A stretch of DNA of 64,000 nt, from assembly GCF_002093625.1 (NCBI RefSeq), contig NZ_MRWD01000001.1, positions 172,922 to 236,921 on the forward strand. Direction: 5' to 3'. Both the position numbers and the translations under genes were made by a program. Under the pieces are notes generated by a model. It was not told where the DNA came from, did not search any database, and worked only from the letters and a program-made list of their open reading frames with translations. How positions within the stretch are numbered: position 1 is the first letter of the stretch; the number at the start of each line of letters is the position of its first letter. Shown here piece after piece: positions 1 through 9,321 of the stretch. The stretch is from Rouxiella silvae (GTDB lineage Bacteria > Pseudomonadota > Gammaproteobacteria > Enterobacterales > Enterobacteriaceae).

Positions 1-54
1 GCTTAATGCGGCACCAGCGACAATCGCCAATATAATCATGATTAGTTCAGTCAT
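1..54 (-). CDS. YdcZ/DUF606-family DMT transporter, N-terminal fragment
   Basis: Only the first 18 codons lie in the window; the gene runs off the left edge. The start ATG is read on the minus strand from position 54. The translated N-terminus is a hydrophobic helix (MTELIMIILAIVAGAALS) that resembles the start of the next gene upstream, MNILLILVVVLGGMGLSVEAG. Two adjacent small YdcZ-type genes are common, and each encodes a half-size inner-membrane transporter that probably pairs with the other. The two genes are 48 nt apart on the same strand. The family call rests on this similarity and the tandem arrangement, not on the fragment alone. Confidence 0.6.
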   Translation of the reverse strand, partial: MTELIMIILAIVAGAALS

Positions 55-102
55 CGTATTTCTCTTGATGGTATTAGGGAGTGAAGATAAAGCGAAAACC
101 CT

Positions 103-537
103 TTACTGCCAGGCGATCAGTACCAATGCGGCAACAATGAACAGCAGGGCCAGCAAACGTTCGCGCCCTACCGGCTTTGGCTCGGTACCAAACCAGCCGT
201 AGTGGTCAATCAGCAAACTTTTTGCCACCTGCCCCGACAGAATGCCAATCATGGTCATGCCGATACCAATAACCGGCGTAGTTAACGTCAGTACAATCAC
301 GTATACCGGTCCCAAAACACCGCCCAGCAGCGTCCAGGCCGGCTGAGAAGTATAAGCAGGCGCACCACGCGGGCTGAAAAACAGCACCAGCAGCAGTGTC
401 AACGCCGCGCCAACGCCAAATATGCTCATGGTTGCCCACAGTTGGCCGACTTCGCTGCCCAGCGGACCAATCAGCCCTGCCTCAACCGACAGCCCCATCC
501 CCCCAAGGACCACGACTAAAATCAGTAAAATATTCAT
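103..537 (-). CDS. YdcZ/DUF606-family small DMT transporter
   Basis: This 144-residue protein is almost entirely hydrophobic, with about four to five predicted membrane helices (near residues 3-20, 35-55, 65-85, 90-110 and 125-143). Length and pattern fit the YdcZ (DUF606) branch of the drug/metabolite transporter superfamily, which often occurs as tandem gene pairs. The second member of the pair follows on the same strand at the window edge. A LysR gene is transcribed divergently 140 nt away and is the obvious candidate regulator. The substrate cannot be told from the sequence. Confidence 0.75.
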   Translation of the reverse strand: MNILLILVVVLGGMGLSVEAGLIGPLGSEVGQLWATMSIFGVGAALTLLLVLFFSPRGAPAYTSQPAWTLLGGVLGPVYVIVLTLTTPVIGIGMTMIGILSGQVAKSLLIDHYGWFGTEPKPVGRERLLALLFIVAALVLIAWQ

Positions 538-677
538 CTCTTGTTTTGCCCCTGACTCGAAAATGCGTTGGCCTTTTGATTAACGCCGTGCGCAGTAAAA
601 CAAGGGGCGACTATACAGTGGCGCGATATTGCGAAAAACACGATAATAGGGAAAATACTTTTGCAGGATACGCAAAG

Positions 678-1610
678 ATGGACGCATTTAATCAGCTCAG
701 CATTAAATCACTGCGCCTGCTGGTTGCCGTGCTCGAACATGGCAGCTTTTCAGAGGTGGCGCGACGCGAGGCCATGTCGCCGTCAACCGTCTCGCGCACT
801 ATTCAGCAAATGGAACAGGTGCTGCAAACGCAGCTGTTGTATCGCAATACGCGCGCCGTTGTAGCCACCCAAGCGGGCGAAATGCTCGGCGTTCACGCTC
901 GCCGAATTATGGAGCAGCTAGAGGAAGCGGCCGAGGGGCTACAGGAGAAGGAGTCGGATCCACGCGGGCGAATTCGCATTAATGCCCCGGTAGTGTTCGC
1001 CGAACGCCATCTTGCGCCCTGGCTGTTTGAGTTAGGCGAACGCTATCCACGCCTGCAAATTGAACTGATGCAAACCGACGATTTTATCGATCCCTTGCAG
1101 GATGCCACCGATTTGCTGATCCGCATCGGTGTGATGACCGATTCCACACTGCAAGCGCGCACGCTGGCGCAGCAGCGTTTTCGACTGGTGGTCAGCCCAA
1201 GCTATCTAAAAAGGTATGGAATGCCGTCATCACCGCAGGATTTGTCGCAGCACAGCTGTCTGGTGTTTAAGGGATTTGCAGGCTCCCAGCGCTGGTTTTT
1301 CAGAAAGGACAGTGACGTTTGGCAGCCTTACAGCTTTCAGGGGAAACTTACCGGTAACAATGCGCAAACCCTAACGCAGGCAGCAATCAGCGGCATGGGC
1401 TTTGCGCTGTTCCCCACCTGGCTCATCGGGGAGGCGCTGCGTGAGGGGCAACTGGTGGAGGCACTGACCGATTATCAGGTCTCCACCTCGCTGGAGCCGC
1501 AAACTATTTCCGCGCTTTATCCCAACAGCCGCCGCCTGTCGAACAAGGTGCGAGCAGTGATCGACTTCCTGTTGGATAAGTACGGCCAGCCTGCTTATTG
1601 GGATCGCTAA
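678..1610 (+). CDS. LysR-family transcriptional regulator
   Basis: 310 residues, the usual LysR length. The N-terminal winged helix-turn-helix is at about residues 7-66 (SIKSLRLLVAVLEHGSFSEVARREAMSPS...). The effector-binding domain follows from about residue 90 (GRIRINAPVVFAERHLAPWLFELGERYPRLQ). The reading frame stays open upstream to 396, but the family always starts just before the HTH, so the ATG at 678 is chosen. The gene is divergent from the YdcZ pair, which it probably controls. It ends 4 nt before the convergent ltrA-like gene, with no terminator in the gap. The subgroup resembles CrgA/DhcR-type regulators. The ligand is unknown. Confidence 0.85.
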   Translation: MDAFNQLSIKSLRLLVAVLEHGSFSEVARREAMSPSTVSRTIQQMEQVLQTQLLYRNTRAVVATQAGEMLGVHARRIMEQLEEAAEGLQEKESDPRGRIRINAPVVFAERHLAPWLFELGERYPRLQIELMQTDDFIDPLQDATDLLIRIGVMTDSTLQARTLAQQRFRLVVSPSYLKRYGMPSSPQDLSQHSCLVFKGFAGSQRWFFRKDSDVWQPYSFQGKLTGNNAQTLTQAAISGMGFALFPTWLIGEALREGQLVEALTDYQVSTSLEPQTISALYPNSRRLSNKVRAVIDFLLDKYGQPAYWDR

Positions 1611-1614
1611 ACGC

Positions 1615-2787
1615 CTAATCGTGACGCGAAAGCTTGGCTCTTGAAATGCTTTCCCACACTGCAACAACGATAACAATCAGCGTGGTCAATCCGTTGACCA
1701 TCAGCAAGTCGGTGACAAAGCTTATTGGAATCAACACCAGCAAGGCCAGAATACCGACCAGATGTGAGAGCGGCACGCGCCGATAAACAAACAGTTTGTA
1801 CACTGCATTGGCGCATAAATAGGCTAGTGGTCCTCCTATCAACACCGCCGCCGTGATGGCATTGATATGTCGATCCGGCTCGTTGATCACTAACTCATTG
1901 GCCACTGCGCAAACGATAATGGCCCCCACCAAGACAACGTGCACGTAGTGAAACCTTGCCCCCATCTGGCCGGGATCGGCGGCATGTGCTATCGCCTCAC
2001 TGCCCGCTTTGCTGCTAGTGTCAAAGTAGATCCACCACAGCGCCAGACTGCCAACAAATGCCACCAGCGAAGCGATAACAATCGGCGCACTCCAGTGTGG
2101 CAGTTCACTCAGCGTCGCGCCGGTGATCAAAATGGTTTCGCCCAAGGCAACAATGACAAACAGCTGATTGCGCTCGGCCAGATGGTGCCCTTCAATGATC
2201 CATTCACGGCTACTGCTGGAGCGACCAAGACCGGGCAGTGGAAAGCCAAACATTGGCGAAAAATATTCGCACAGCACGGCGATAGTCCACAGCAGCAGGC
2301 GCGTTTCCCCTTCGCTTAAACCACCGGAAAGCCAAAAAACTGCCGATATGCTTACCCAACCGAGGATCCGTTTGAAATTACTGGCCAGCGCGTGCCGCCA
2401 ACCGAGCATCATCAATACACACAGTGTGCGCCCGACCTGAATCAGTACCAAAAACAGCGCAAACACCAAACCGCGATCGCCGAAGGCCTCCGGAATAGCC
2501 GAGGACATAAACAGGCCCATTAGCATGATGGCAAAAAGCATCAGCCTTACGCTGCGCATATCTGGGTTGAACCAGTTAGTGACCCAGACGGTGTATTGCC
2601 AGGCAAGCCAGACAGCAAACCACATTACCAGCGTTTCCACGGCGCCAACCCAGCTCAAATGATGGAGTAAATAGTGGGAAAGCTGAGTAACCGCAAAGAC
2701 ATAAATGAGATCGAACAGCAGTTCAGAATAAGAAACTGAGGCTTCGTGGCCGTTTCGTACGCGCAATAGCGGGTGAGATTGACTCAT
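1615..2787 (-). CDS. Low temperature requirement protein A (LtrA) family membrane protein
   Basis: 390 residues with about ten hydrophobic segments. The N-terminus (SHPLLRVRNGHEASVSYSELLFDLIYVFAVTQLSHYLLHHL) carries the family hallmark ELLFDLIYVFAVTQLS. The C-terminus ends in a short charged tail. LtrA proteins are integral inner-membrane proteins of uncertain biochemical role, first named from a Listeria cold-growth mutant. The start at 2787 is preferred over the longer ORF start because GAGGGAT lies just upstream at good spacing. The gene stands alone. It is separated from betA by a terminator and is convergent with the LysR gene. Confidence 0.8.
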   Translation of the reverse strand: MSQSHPLLRVRNGHEASVSYSELLFDLIYVFAVTQLSHYLLHHLSWVGAVETLVMWFAVWLAWQYTVWVTNWFNPDMRSVRLMLFAIMLMGLFMSSAIPEAFGDRGLVFALFLVLIQVGRTLCVLMMLGWRHALASNFKRILGWVSISAVFWLSGGLSEGETRLLLWTIAVLCEYFSPMFGFPLPGLGRSSSSREWIIEGHHLAERNQLFVIVALGETILITGATLSELPHWSAPIVIASLVAFVGSLALWWIYFDTSSKAGSEAIAHAADPGQMGARFHYVHVVLVGAIIVCAVANELVINEPDRHINAITAAVLIGGPLAYLCANAVYKLFVYRRVPLSHLVGILALLVLIPISFVTDLLMVNGLTTLIVIVVAVWESISRAKLSRHD

Positions 2788-2821
2788 GCTGATCCCTCGA
2801 AAACGCAAAAATACCCGACAT

Positions 2822-2854
2822 AAAAAAAGAGATAACCCGAAGATTATCTCTTTT
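2822..2854 (-). terminator. Intrinsic terminator of the betIBA operon
   Basis: Two arms, AAAAGAGATAA (2825-2835) and TTATCTCTTTT (2844-2854), are perfect inverted repeats with an 8-nt loop. Read on the minus strand the stem is followed by a run of seven T. It lies about 70 nt past the betA stop codon and before the ltrA start, so it fits as the end of the bet operon. Confidence 0.75.
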
Positions 2855-2924
2855 CATGATGCCTCAACTCCGCGAGTTGGTAAATCTGCACTTATCGGCT
2901 TTGTTGAGCCACAGTTTTAGGGTG

Positions 2925-4604
2925 TCACTTTTTAGCAGGCTCAGTGCGCACTGGCGCGCCGTTTGCCTGATAATACTGAGTGGTGCTTCTTGGCAACGGC
3001 TGACGACCGCGAATGACGTCGGCAATTTTCTCGGCAATCATGATAGTGGTCGCATTCAGATTGCCGGTGATGATTTGCGGCATAATCGACGCATCCACAA
3101 CCCGTAATCCTTGCATGCCGTGCACGCGCCCCTGCCCGTCAACCACGGCCATTTCATCGCTACCCATTTTACAGGTACACGAAGGATGGAAGGCAGTCTC
3201 GGCGTGCTGGCGTACAAACTCGTCCAGCTCCTCATCGGTCTGCACCTCGATACCTGGGCTGATTTCACGCCCGCGATACGGGTCGAGCGCCGGCTGGTTC
3301 ATGATTTCACGGGTGATGCGAATCGCATCGCGGAACTCGTGCCAGTCCTGCTCGCTAGACATATAGTTGAACAAAATGCTCGGATGTTGGCGTGGATCTT
3401 TCGATTTCACCTGCACACGCCCGCGGCTTGGCGAACGCATTGAGCCGACGTGCGCCTGGAATCCATGCTCTTTCACACCGTTGCTGCCGTTGTAATTAAT
3501 GGCAACCGGCAGGAAGTGATACTGAATATTTGGCCAGGTAAACTCTTCACGGCTGCGGATAAAGCCGCCTGCTTCAAACTGATTGCTCGCGCCCACGCCG
3601 GTGCCATTAAACAGCCATTCGGCGCCAATTTTAGGCTGATTGAACCATTGCAGTGCCGGATACAGAGAAACAGGCTGGGTGCAGCTGTACTGCAAATACA
3701 TTTCCAGATGATCTTGTAAATTCTCACCGACGCCTGGCAGGTCGTGCACCACCGGGATATCGAGCGAATTGAGCAGCGCTGCCGGACCTACGCCCGAGCG
3801 CTGAAGGATTTGTGGCGAGGCAATGGCGCCGCCGCACAGCAGCACTTCACGTTTGGCACGCACTTCAATCGGCTTAACGTCGTCGCCTTTGAGATAGCTG
3901 ACGCCGGTAGCTTTCTTGCCGTCAAACAGAATGCGGTCAGTGGTAGCGTGGGTCACAATGGTCAGGTTGGCACGCGGCTTGGCCTGATCAAGATATCCGC
4001 GCGCGGTGCTCGCACGACGGCCTTTCGGCGTAACGGTGCGGTCCATCGGACCAAAACCTTCCTGCTGATAACCGTTTAAATCGTCAGTACGCGGATAACC
4101 GGCCTGCACGCCCGCTTCAATCATCGCGTGGAACAGCGGATTGTTACCGGCTTTCGGCGTAGTCACGCTAACCGGGCCCTCTTCGCCGTGGAAATCATTG
4201 GCGCCAATATCGCGCGTTTCCGCTTTACGGAAATAAGGCAGGCAGTCAAGATAGCTCCAGTTTTCAAGACCGGGTGCAGTAGCCCAGTTGTCGAAGTCCA
4301 TCGCATTACCACGGATGTAACACATGCCGTTGATAAGCGACGAACCGCCAAGGCCTTTACCTCGACCACACTCCATGCGGCGGTTGTTCATATGCGGTTC
4401 TGGGTCAGTTTCATAGGCCCAGTTATAGCGACGCCCCTGCAAAGGGAATGCCAGCGCGGCAGGCATTTGCGTGCGGAAATCGGCACGATAGTCAGGGCCG
4501 CCCGCTTCAAGCAGCAGCACTTTTACGCTGCTGTCTTCAGTCAGTCGGGTCGCTAATACGTTGCCAGCAGAACCGGCACCGATGATGATGTAATCGTAAT
4601 CCAT
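2925..4604 (-). CDS. betA: Choline dehydrogenase BetA
   Basis: 559 residues (E. coli BetA is 556). A flavoprotein of the GMC oxidoreductase family that oxidises choline to betaine aldehyde at the inner membrane. The FAD-binding motif GAGSAG is at residues 9-14. The GMC signature [14 protein letters not shown] and the C-terminal [11 protein letters not shown] segment, with the active-site histidine, are both present. The ORF is open 66 codons further upstream, into betB, but the start at 4604 has AGAGGAG about 7 nt before it and matches the family N-terminus. It is the last gene of betIBA, 25 nt after betB. Osmotic and choline control would come through BetI. Confidence 0.97.
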   Translation of the reverse strand: MDYDYIIIGAGSAGNVLATRLTEDSSVKVLLLEAGGPDYRADFRTQMPAALAFPLQGRRYNWAYETDPEPHMNNRRMECGRGKGLGGSSLINGMCYIRGNAMDFDNWATAPGLENWSYLDCLPYFRKAETRDIGANDFHGEEGPVSVTTPKAGNNPLFHAMIEAGVQAGYPRTDDLNGYQQEGFGPMDRTVTPKGRRASTARGYLDQAKPRANLTIVTHATTDRILFDGKKATGVSYLKGDDVKPIEVRAKREVLLCGGAIASPQILQRSGVGPAALLNSLDIPVVHDLPGVGENLQDHLEMYLQYSCTQPVSLYPALQWFNQPKIGAEWLFNGTGVGASNQFEAGGFIRSREEFTWPNIQYHFLPVAINYNGSNGVKEHGFQAHVGSMRSPSRGRVQVKSKDPRQHPSILFNYMSSEQDWHEFRDAIRITREIMNQPALDPYRGREISPGIEVQTDEELDEFVRQHAETAFHPSCTCKMGSDEMAVVDGQGRVHGMQGLRVVDASIMPQIITGNLNATTIMIAEKIADVIRGRQPLPRSTTQYYQANGAPVRTEPAKK

Positions 4605-4629
4605 ATCAATCTCCTCTTGCAGTCGGCGG

Positions 4630-6102
4630 TTAAAAGACCGAACTAAATTCGCCCAGCTCAACCTGCACGGATTTGATTTGTGTGTAATGTTCAAGGGTGC
4701 TGACGCCGTTTTCACGACCCACGCCCGAATGCTTGTAGCCGCCAACCGGCATTTCAGCCGCCGATTCGCCCCAGGTATTGATCCAGCAAATACCCGCTTC
4801 AAGCTGATGAATAACGCGGTGCGCAGTGTTCAGATCACGCGTGACCAACCCGGCGGCTAGGCCGTAATTAGTGTCATTAGCGCGACGAATCACTTCTTCT
4901 TCGCTTTCATAGCCGAGAATGCTCATTACTGGCCCAAAGATCTCTTCGCGGACAATTTCCATCTGATCCGTGCAATCGGTGAACACCGTCGGTGCCACAA
5001 ATGCGCCTTTGGCGTATTCACCGTGGATAACACGTTCGCCGCCAATTAACAGGCGCGCGCCTTCACGTTTGCCGCTCTCGATAAAGCGCAGCACGTTTTC
5101 CATATGGGCGAAACTGACCAGTGGGCCAAAGTTAACGGCTTCGTCGGTCGGCTGACCGAGTTTGATACGCTTAACGCGCTCAACAATTTTGGCTTCAAAT
5201 TCCGCCTGCTGTGCTTTAGGCACAAACACGCGCGTGCCGTTGGTGCAGACCTGACCAGAGCTGTAGAAATTGGCCATCATCGCAATATCCGCCGCTTTGT
5301 CTAAATCGGCATCTGGGAAGACGATCAGCGGCGACTTGCCGCCAAGCTCCATCGTGACCTCTTTCAAGGTTGACGCCGAAGCGCTGGCCATCACTTTCTT
5401 GCCAGTGACTACCCCGCCAGTGAACGATATTTTCGCAATGCCGGGATGCTCAGTGAGGTATTGACCAATCTCGGCCCCCTTGCCGGTCAGCACGCTGAAG
5501 ACGCCGTCGGGTACGCCCGCTTCGCTGTAGATTTCGGCCAGTTTAAGCGCGGTCAGCGAGGTGACTTCACTTGGCTTAAAGATCATCGCATTGCCCGCCG
5601 CCAAGGCCGGGGCCGACTTCCACAGAGCAATCTGAATCGGATAGTTCCACGCACCGATACCGGCAACAACGCCCAGCGGCTCGCGGCGAGTATAGACGAA
5701 CGAACTGTCGCGCAGCGGGATCTGCTGGCCTTCAATCGCCGGAATTAATCCTGCGTAATACTCAAGCACGTCGGCGCCGGTCACGATATCAACCGCAGTG
5801 GTTTCAGACAGCGGCTTACCGGTGTCCAGTGTTTCAAGCTGCGCCAGTTCATCATTGCGCTCGCGCAAAATATCGACGGCCTTACGCAGGATACGTGAAC
5901 GTTGCATGGCGGTCATCGCGGCCCACAGTTTCTGTCCTTTGTGCGCAGCTTCAACCGCACGGTCGAGATCTTCTCGGGTTGCACAAGCAACCTCGGCAAG
6001 CGTTTCGCCGTTGGCCGGATTGATGGCCGGAAAAGTTTCACCGCCGGTGCTGTCCTGATAGCGACCGTCGATATAAAGTTTTTGCATGCCAAAGCGGGAC
6101 AT
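4630..6102 (-). CDS. betB: Betaine aldehyde dehydrogenase BetB
   Basis: 490 residues, the same length as E. coli BetB. NAD(P)-dependent aldehyde dehydrogenase that completes glycine betaine synthesis from betaine aldehyde in the cytoplasm. The catalytic cysteine is C286 ([10 protein letters not shown]) and the general base is E252 ([12 protein letters not shown]). The cofactor-binding segments GIGAWNYP (about 149-156) and FTGG (about 227-230) are intact. It lies between betI (43 nt upstream) and betA (25 nt downstream) on the same strand, the standard betIBA order. Confidence 0.97.
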   Translation of the reverse strand: MSRFGMQKLYIDGRYQDSTGGETFPAINPANGETLAEVACATREDLDRAVEAAHKGQKLWAAMTAMQRSRILRKAVDILRERNDELAQLETLDTGKPLSETTAVDIVTGADVLEYYAGLIPAIEGQQIPLRDSSFVYTRREPLGVVAGIGAWNYPIQIALWKSAPALAAGNAMIFKPSEVTSLTALKLAEIYSEAGVPDGVFSVLTGKGAEIGQYLTEHPGIAKISFTGGVVTGKKVMASASASTLKEVTMELGGKSPLIVFPDADLDKAADIAMMANFYSSGQVCTNGTRVFVPKAQQAEFEAKIVERVKRIKLGQPTDEAVNFGPLVSFAHMENVLRFIESGKREGARLLIGGERVIHGEYAKGAFVAPTVFTDCTDQMEIVREEIFGPVMSILGYESEEEVIRRANDTNYGLAAGLVTRDLNTAHRVIHQLEAGICWINTWGESAAEMPVGGYKHSGVGRENGVSTLEHYTQIKSVQVELGEFSSVF

Positions 6103-6145
6103 AAATTCTCCTGTTTCAAAGCGGGTAGCGAAGGCCTCACGACCT

Positions 6146-6739
6146 TTACTGGGTAGCAGACTGTGCCAGTGATTCGATATAGCGATGCGTAATCATTAAC
6201 GCTTCCTGACGGTCAAACACTTTATGACTCAGTGCACTGCGTAACCACAGACCGTCAATCAGTCCTGCCAGGCCTTTCGCTGCCAGACGCGCCTCGTGAT
6301 GAGGTAAAAAACGTCGAAATTCGACGCATAGATTCGAGTAGAGCCTTCTGCTGTTGACCTGTTGCAAACGATACAGTTCAGGGTGATGCATGCTGCTGGC
6401 CCAAAACGCCAGCCAGGTTTTCATCGCCGGATCGTTAGTCTGTCCTTCATCAAAGTTTGCCTGGGCAATTGCCCGCAAGCGCGCCGTGGGCGAATCATCA
6501 TTAAGCGTAGCCAGTCTCAGCTTGACGCTGTCGCCAAGGTGACTGAGCAAATAACGCATCGTCGCCTCAAGCAGACCGTTCTTGTCACGAAAATAGTGAC
6601 TGATAATGCCGTTAGACACGCCCGCTCGACGAGCAATCTGCGCAATAGAGGCTTCCGGCATGCCAACCTCGTTGATGGCGGCCAGCGTCGCCTCGATTAA
6701 CTGCTGTCGCCGAATCGGCTGCATTCCAACTTTGGGCAT
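6146..6739 (-). CDS. betI: TetR-family choline-responsive repressor BetI
   Basis: 197 residues (E. coli 195). The TetR-type HTH is at about residues 8-54 ([41 protein letters not shown]), and the C-terminal ligand domain is of normal length. An in-frame GTG lies three codons upstream. The ATG at 6739 is preferred because AGGAG sits 8 nt before it and [11 protein letters not shown] aligns with the known BetI start. BetI represses the divergent bet promoters and is relieved by choline. A perfect palindrome of the expected type lies at 6837-6850. Confidence 0.95.
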   Translation of the reverse strand: MPKVGMQPIRRQQLIEATLAAINEVGMPEASIAQIARRAGVSNGIISHYFRDKNGLLEATMRYLLSHLGDSVKLRLATLNDDSPTARLRAIAQANFDEGQTNDPAMKTWLAFWASSMHHPELYRLQQVNSRRLYSNLCVEFRRFLPHHEARLAAKGLAGLIDGLWLRSALSHKVFDRQEALMITHRYIESLAQSATQ

Positions 6740-6836
6740 GGACTCCACTCCTGAAAAAGGCGTTTTGAAACGGCTGTTTTGACGCCGGTTTCACTGTCAG
6801 TTAACGCCGTAACTGCCCCTATTAAACTTTTTTTTG

Positions 6837-6850
6837 ATTGAACGTTCAAT
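6837..6850. promoter_or_regulatory. BetI operator candidate in the betI-betT divergent region
   Basis: ATTGAACGTTCAAT is a perfect 14-bp palindrome, about 100 nt from the betI start and 300 nt from betT. BetI is known to bind a dyad in this intergenic region in E. coli, and a TTGAACGTTCAA-type core fits a TetR dimer site. The rest of the 408-nt divergent region (6740-7147) is AT-rich near the site. I saw nothing else definite in it. Confidence 0.75.
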
Positions 6851-7147
6851 AAAAAATGCATATATTTTATTACCACCTGGTTACGGAATTGTGCTCAAAA
6901 TGCACTAATATCTTTGGCAAGTGGTTGATAAAAAGTAAGTTACCGGCTCTATTGCGGCTTACTGATTTTCAGGTTGATGATTGAGATTTAAAGCCAGTGC
7001 ACTCAGCGGATCTCCTGTCTGGACATTTTTTTCGCCTTTGAAAACGACGTCCTCGGTGTTCTTGATATGCGCTAAGGCGCGCTGCTTTATCAACTCATCA
7101 CACACCTTCATTTATGATTTTTTTTACCTTTGATGAACGGGAAAACG

Positions 7148-9184
7148 ATGGCTTCTGTTGAACTTTCGGATAAACCTAAAGACTCACTAAACAAGGTGGT
7201 GTTTTTTACCTCGGCGGGGCTCATTTTAGCCTTCACGCTGATGACAATTTTCTTCACTGATATCTCGGGAAGGGCGATTAGCGTCGCGCTGGAATGGGTA
7301 TCGGCGACTTTCGGCTGGTATTACATGCTCGCCGCCACGCTTTACATTGTGTTTGTGGTATTTATCGCCGCCTCACGTTTTGGCTCAATCAAGCTCGGGC
7401 CCGAGCAGTCAAAACCCGAATTCTCGATGATGAGTTGGGCATCCATGCTGTTTGCCGCCGGTATCGGTATCGACCTGATGTTCTTCTCGGTCGCTGAACC
7501 GGTGACGCAATATATGATGCCGCCTGAGGGACAGGGGCAAAATATAGAAGCGGCCAGGCAGGCGATGGTCTGGACGCTATTCCACTACGGCCTCACCGGT
7601 TGGTCGATGTACGCGCTGATGGGTATTGCGCTGGGCTACTTTAGCTATCGCTACAACCTGCCGCTGACCATTCGCTCAGCGCTGTACCCTATTTTTGGCA
7701 AGAAAATCTATGGCCCAATCGGCCACAGCGTGGACATTGCCGCCGTGGTCGGCACGATCTTCGGCATCGCCACGACGCTGGGTATCGGTGTAGTTCAGCT
7801 TAACTACGGGCTGAAAGTCCTGTTCCACATTCCTGAAGGTTTAGGGGTGCAAGCGGCGTTGATCCTGCTGTCGGTGGTGATGGCGACGGTATCGGTGACC
7901 TCGGGGGTGAATAAAGGGATCCGTATTCTTTCCGAGCTTAACGTGCTGCTGGCGCTGGGTCTGATACTGTTCCTGCTGTTCTTTGGCAACACCGAGTTCC
8001 TGCTTAATGCACTGGTCCTGAACATCGGTGACTACGTGAATCGCTTTATGGGCATGACCCTTAACACCTTCGCCTTTGACCGCCCAACGCAGTGGATGAA
8101 CAGCTGGACTCTGTTCTTCTGGGCCTGGTGGGTTGCCTGGTCGCCGTTTGTCGGCCTGTTCTTGGCGCGTATTTCACGTGGCAGAACCATTCGTCAGTTC
8201 GTGCTGGGTACGTTGATCATTCCCTTTGTATTTACGCTATTCTGGCTGTCAATTTTTGGTAACAGTGCGCTGTACCAGATTATGCATGGCAATCTGGATT
8301 TCGCGAATGAGGTGATTGCTCACCCTGAGCGCGGCGTTTATAGCCTGCTGGCGCAGTATCCAGGCTTTACCTTTAGCGCCTCAGTGGCAACGATTACCGG
8401 CTTACTGTTTTACGTTACTTCGGCGGATTCCGGCTCACTGGTGCTGGGTAACTTTACGTCGAAACTGGTCGATATCAACAACGATGCGCCAAACTGGCTG
8501 CGTATCTTCTGGTCGATTACCATTGGTGTACTGACTCTTGGCATGCTGATGACCGACGGCGTTTCTGCACTGCAAAACACGACGGTTATTATGGGCCTGC
8601 CGTTTAGTTTCGTGATTTTCTTTATCATGGCGGGACTGTATAAATCGCTGCGACTCGAGGATTTTCGCCGCGCCAGTACGCAGCAGAACTTCGCCCCGGC
8701 GACGCCTTCAACCGGTGATGCCGCACTGAACTGGAAACAGCGCCTGTCGCGGGTAATGAACTTCCCAGGCACCACGCACACGCAGAAAATGCTCGATATT
8801 GTCTGCCGCCCTGCGATGCAGGACGTGGCCAACGAGTTGAAACTGCGCGGCGCGAAGGTGGAATTTAGCGAAGCCGAGGCCTTGGAAGATGAAAAACTCA
8901 ATCATCTGGAGCTGTTGGTGAAACTGGGCGAAGAGCAGAACTTTATCTATCAAATCTGGCCACAGCGCTACGCGGTGCCAGGCTTTACCTACCGCGCACG
9001 TTCGGGAAAATCGCACTACTACCGGCTGGAGACTTTCCTGCTCGAGGGTACGCAGGGTAATGACTTGATGGACTTCACCAAGCATCAGGTGATCAATGAT
9101 ATCCTCGACCAGTACGAGCGACATTTGAACTTCCTGCATATTAATCGGGAAGCGCCGGGGAATACGTTGACGTTTCCCGAGTAA
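7148..9184 (+). CDS. betT: High-affinity choline transporter BetT (BCCT family)
   Basis: 678 residues (E. coli BetT 677). Twelve membrane helices carry the BCCT signature region (FFWAWWVAWSPFVGLFLARISRGRTIRQFV). A long cytoplasmic C-terminal domain of about 170 residues is typical of the osmotically regulated BetT type. Two in-frame starts lie upstream (TTG 7130, ATG 7133). The start at 7148 (MASVELSDKPKDSLNKVVFFTS) aligns with the E. coli N-terminus. It is divergent from betIBA and supplies the choline that BetA and BetB convert to glycine betaine. A rho-independent terminator follows. Confidence 0.95.
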   Translation: MASVELSDKPKDSLNKVVFFTSAGLILAFTLMTIFFTDISGRAISVALEWVSATFGWYYMLAATLYIVFVVFIAASRFGSIKLGPEQSKPEFSMMSWASMLFAAGIGIDLMFFSVAEPVTQYMMPPEGQGQNIEAARQAMVWTLFHYGLTGWSMYALMGIALGYFSYRYNLPLTIRSALYPIFGKKIYGPIGHSVDIAAVVGTIFGIATTLGIGVVQLNYGLKVLFHIPEGLGVQAALILLSVVMATVSVTSGVNKGIRILSELNVLLALGLILFLLFFGNTEFLLNALVLNIGDYVNRFMGMTLNTFAFDRPTQWMNSWTLFFWAWWVAWSPFVGLFLARISRGRTIRQFVLGTLIIPFVFTLFWLSIFGNSALYQIMHGNLDFANEVIAHPERGVYSLLAQYPGFTFSASVATITGLLFYVTSADSGSLVLGNFTSKLVDINNDAPNWLRIFWSITIGVLTLGMLMTDGVSALQNTTVIMGLPFSFVIFFIMAGLYKSLRLEDFRRASTQQNFAPATPSTGDAALNWKQRLSRVMNFPGTTHTQKMLDIVCRPAMQDVANELKLRGAKVEFSEAEALEDEKLNHLELLVKLGEEQNFIYQIWPQRYAVPGFTYRARSGKSHYYRLETFLLEGTQGNDLMDFTKHQVINDILDQYERHLNFLHINREAPGNTLTFPE

Positions 9185-9216
9185 CGAGTTGGATCGTAGG
9201 TAGGTAGTTTTTTGAT

Positions 9217-9262
9217 AAAACCGCCGAATTGATTTTTTCAGATCAAGGCGGCGGTTTTTTTA
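9217..9262 (+). terminator. Intrinsic terminator after betT
   Basis: AAAACCGCC (9217-9225) pairs with GGCGGTTTT (9250-9258), and the stem is followed by T residues. It lies about 35 nt past the betT stop. Confidence 0.75.
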
Positions 9263-9321
9263 TTGCATGGTAAATTTGAAATTAAAAATTCATCTCTTAT
9301 CTATAGCGTTTACCGTTCGAT

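Noticed and set aside
396..677. 94-codon N-terminal extension of the LysR reading frame
   Set aside because: It covers the divergent promoter and the start of the YdcZ gene, is not LysR-like, and the HTH begins right after the ATG at 678.
3013..4556. Several long plus-strand reading frames opposite betA
   Set aside because: They are shadows of a GC-rich gene with intact GMC oxidoreductase motifs. None has a convincing Shine-Dalgarno or a recognisable domain.
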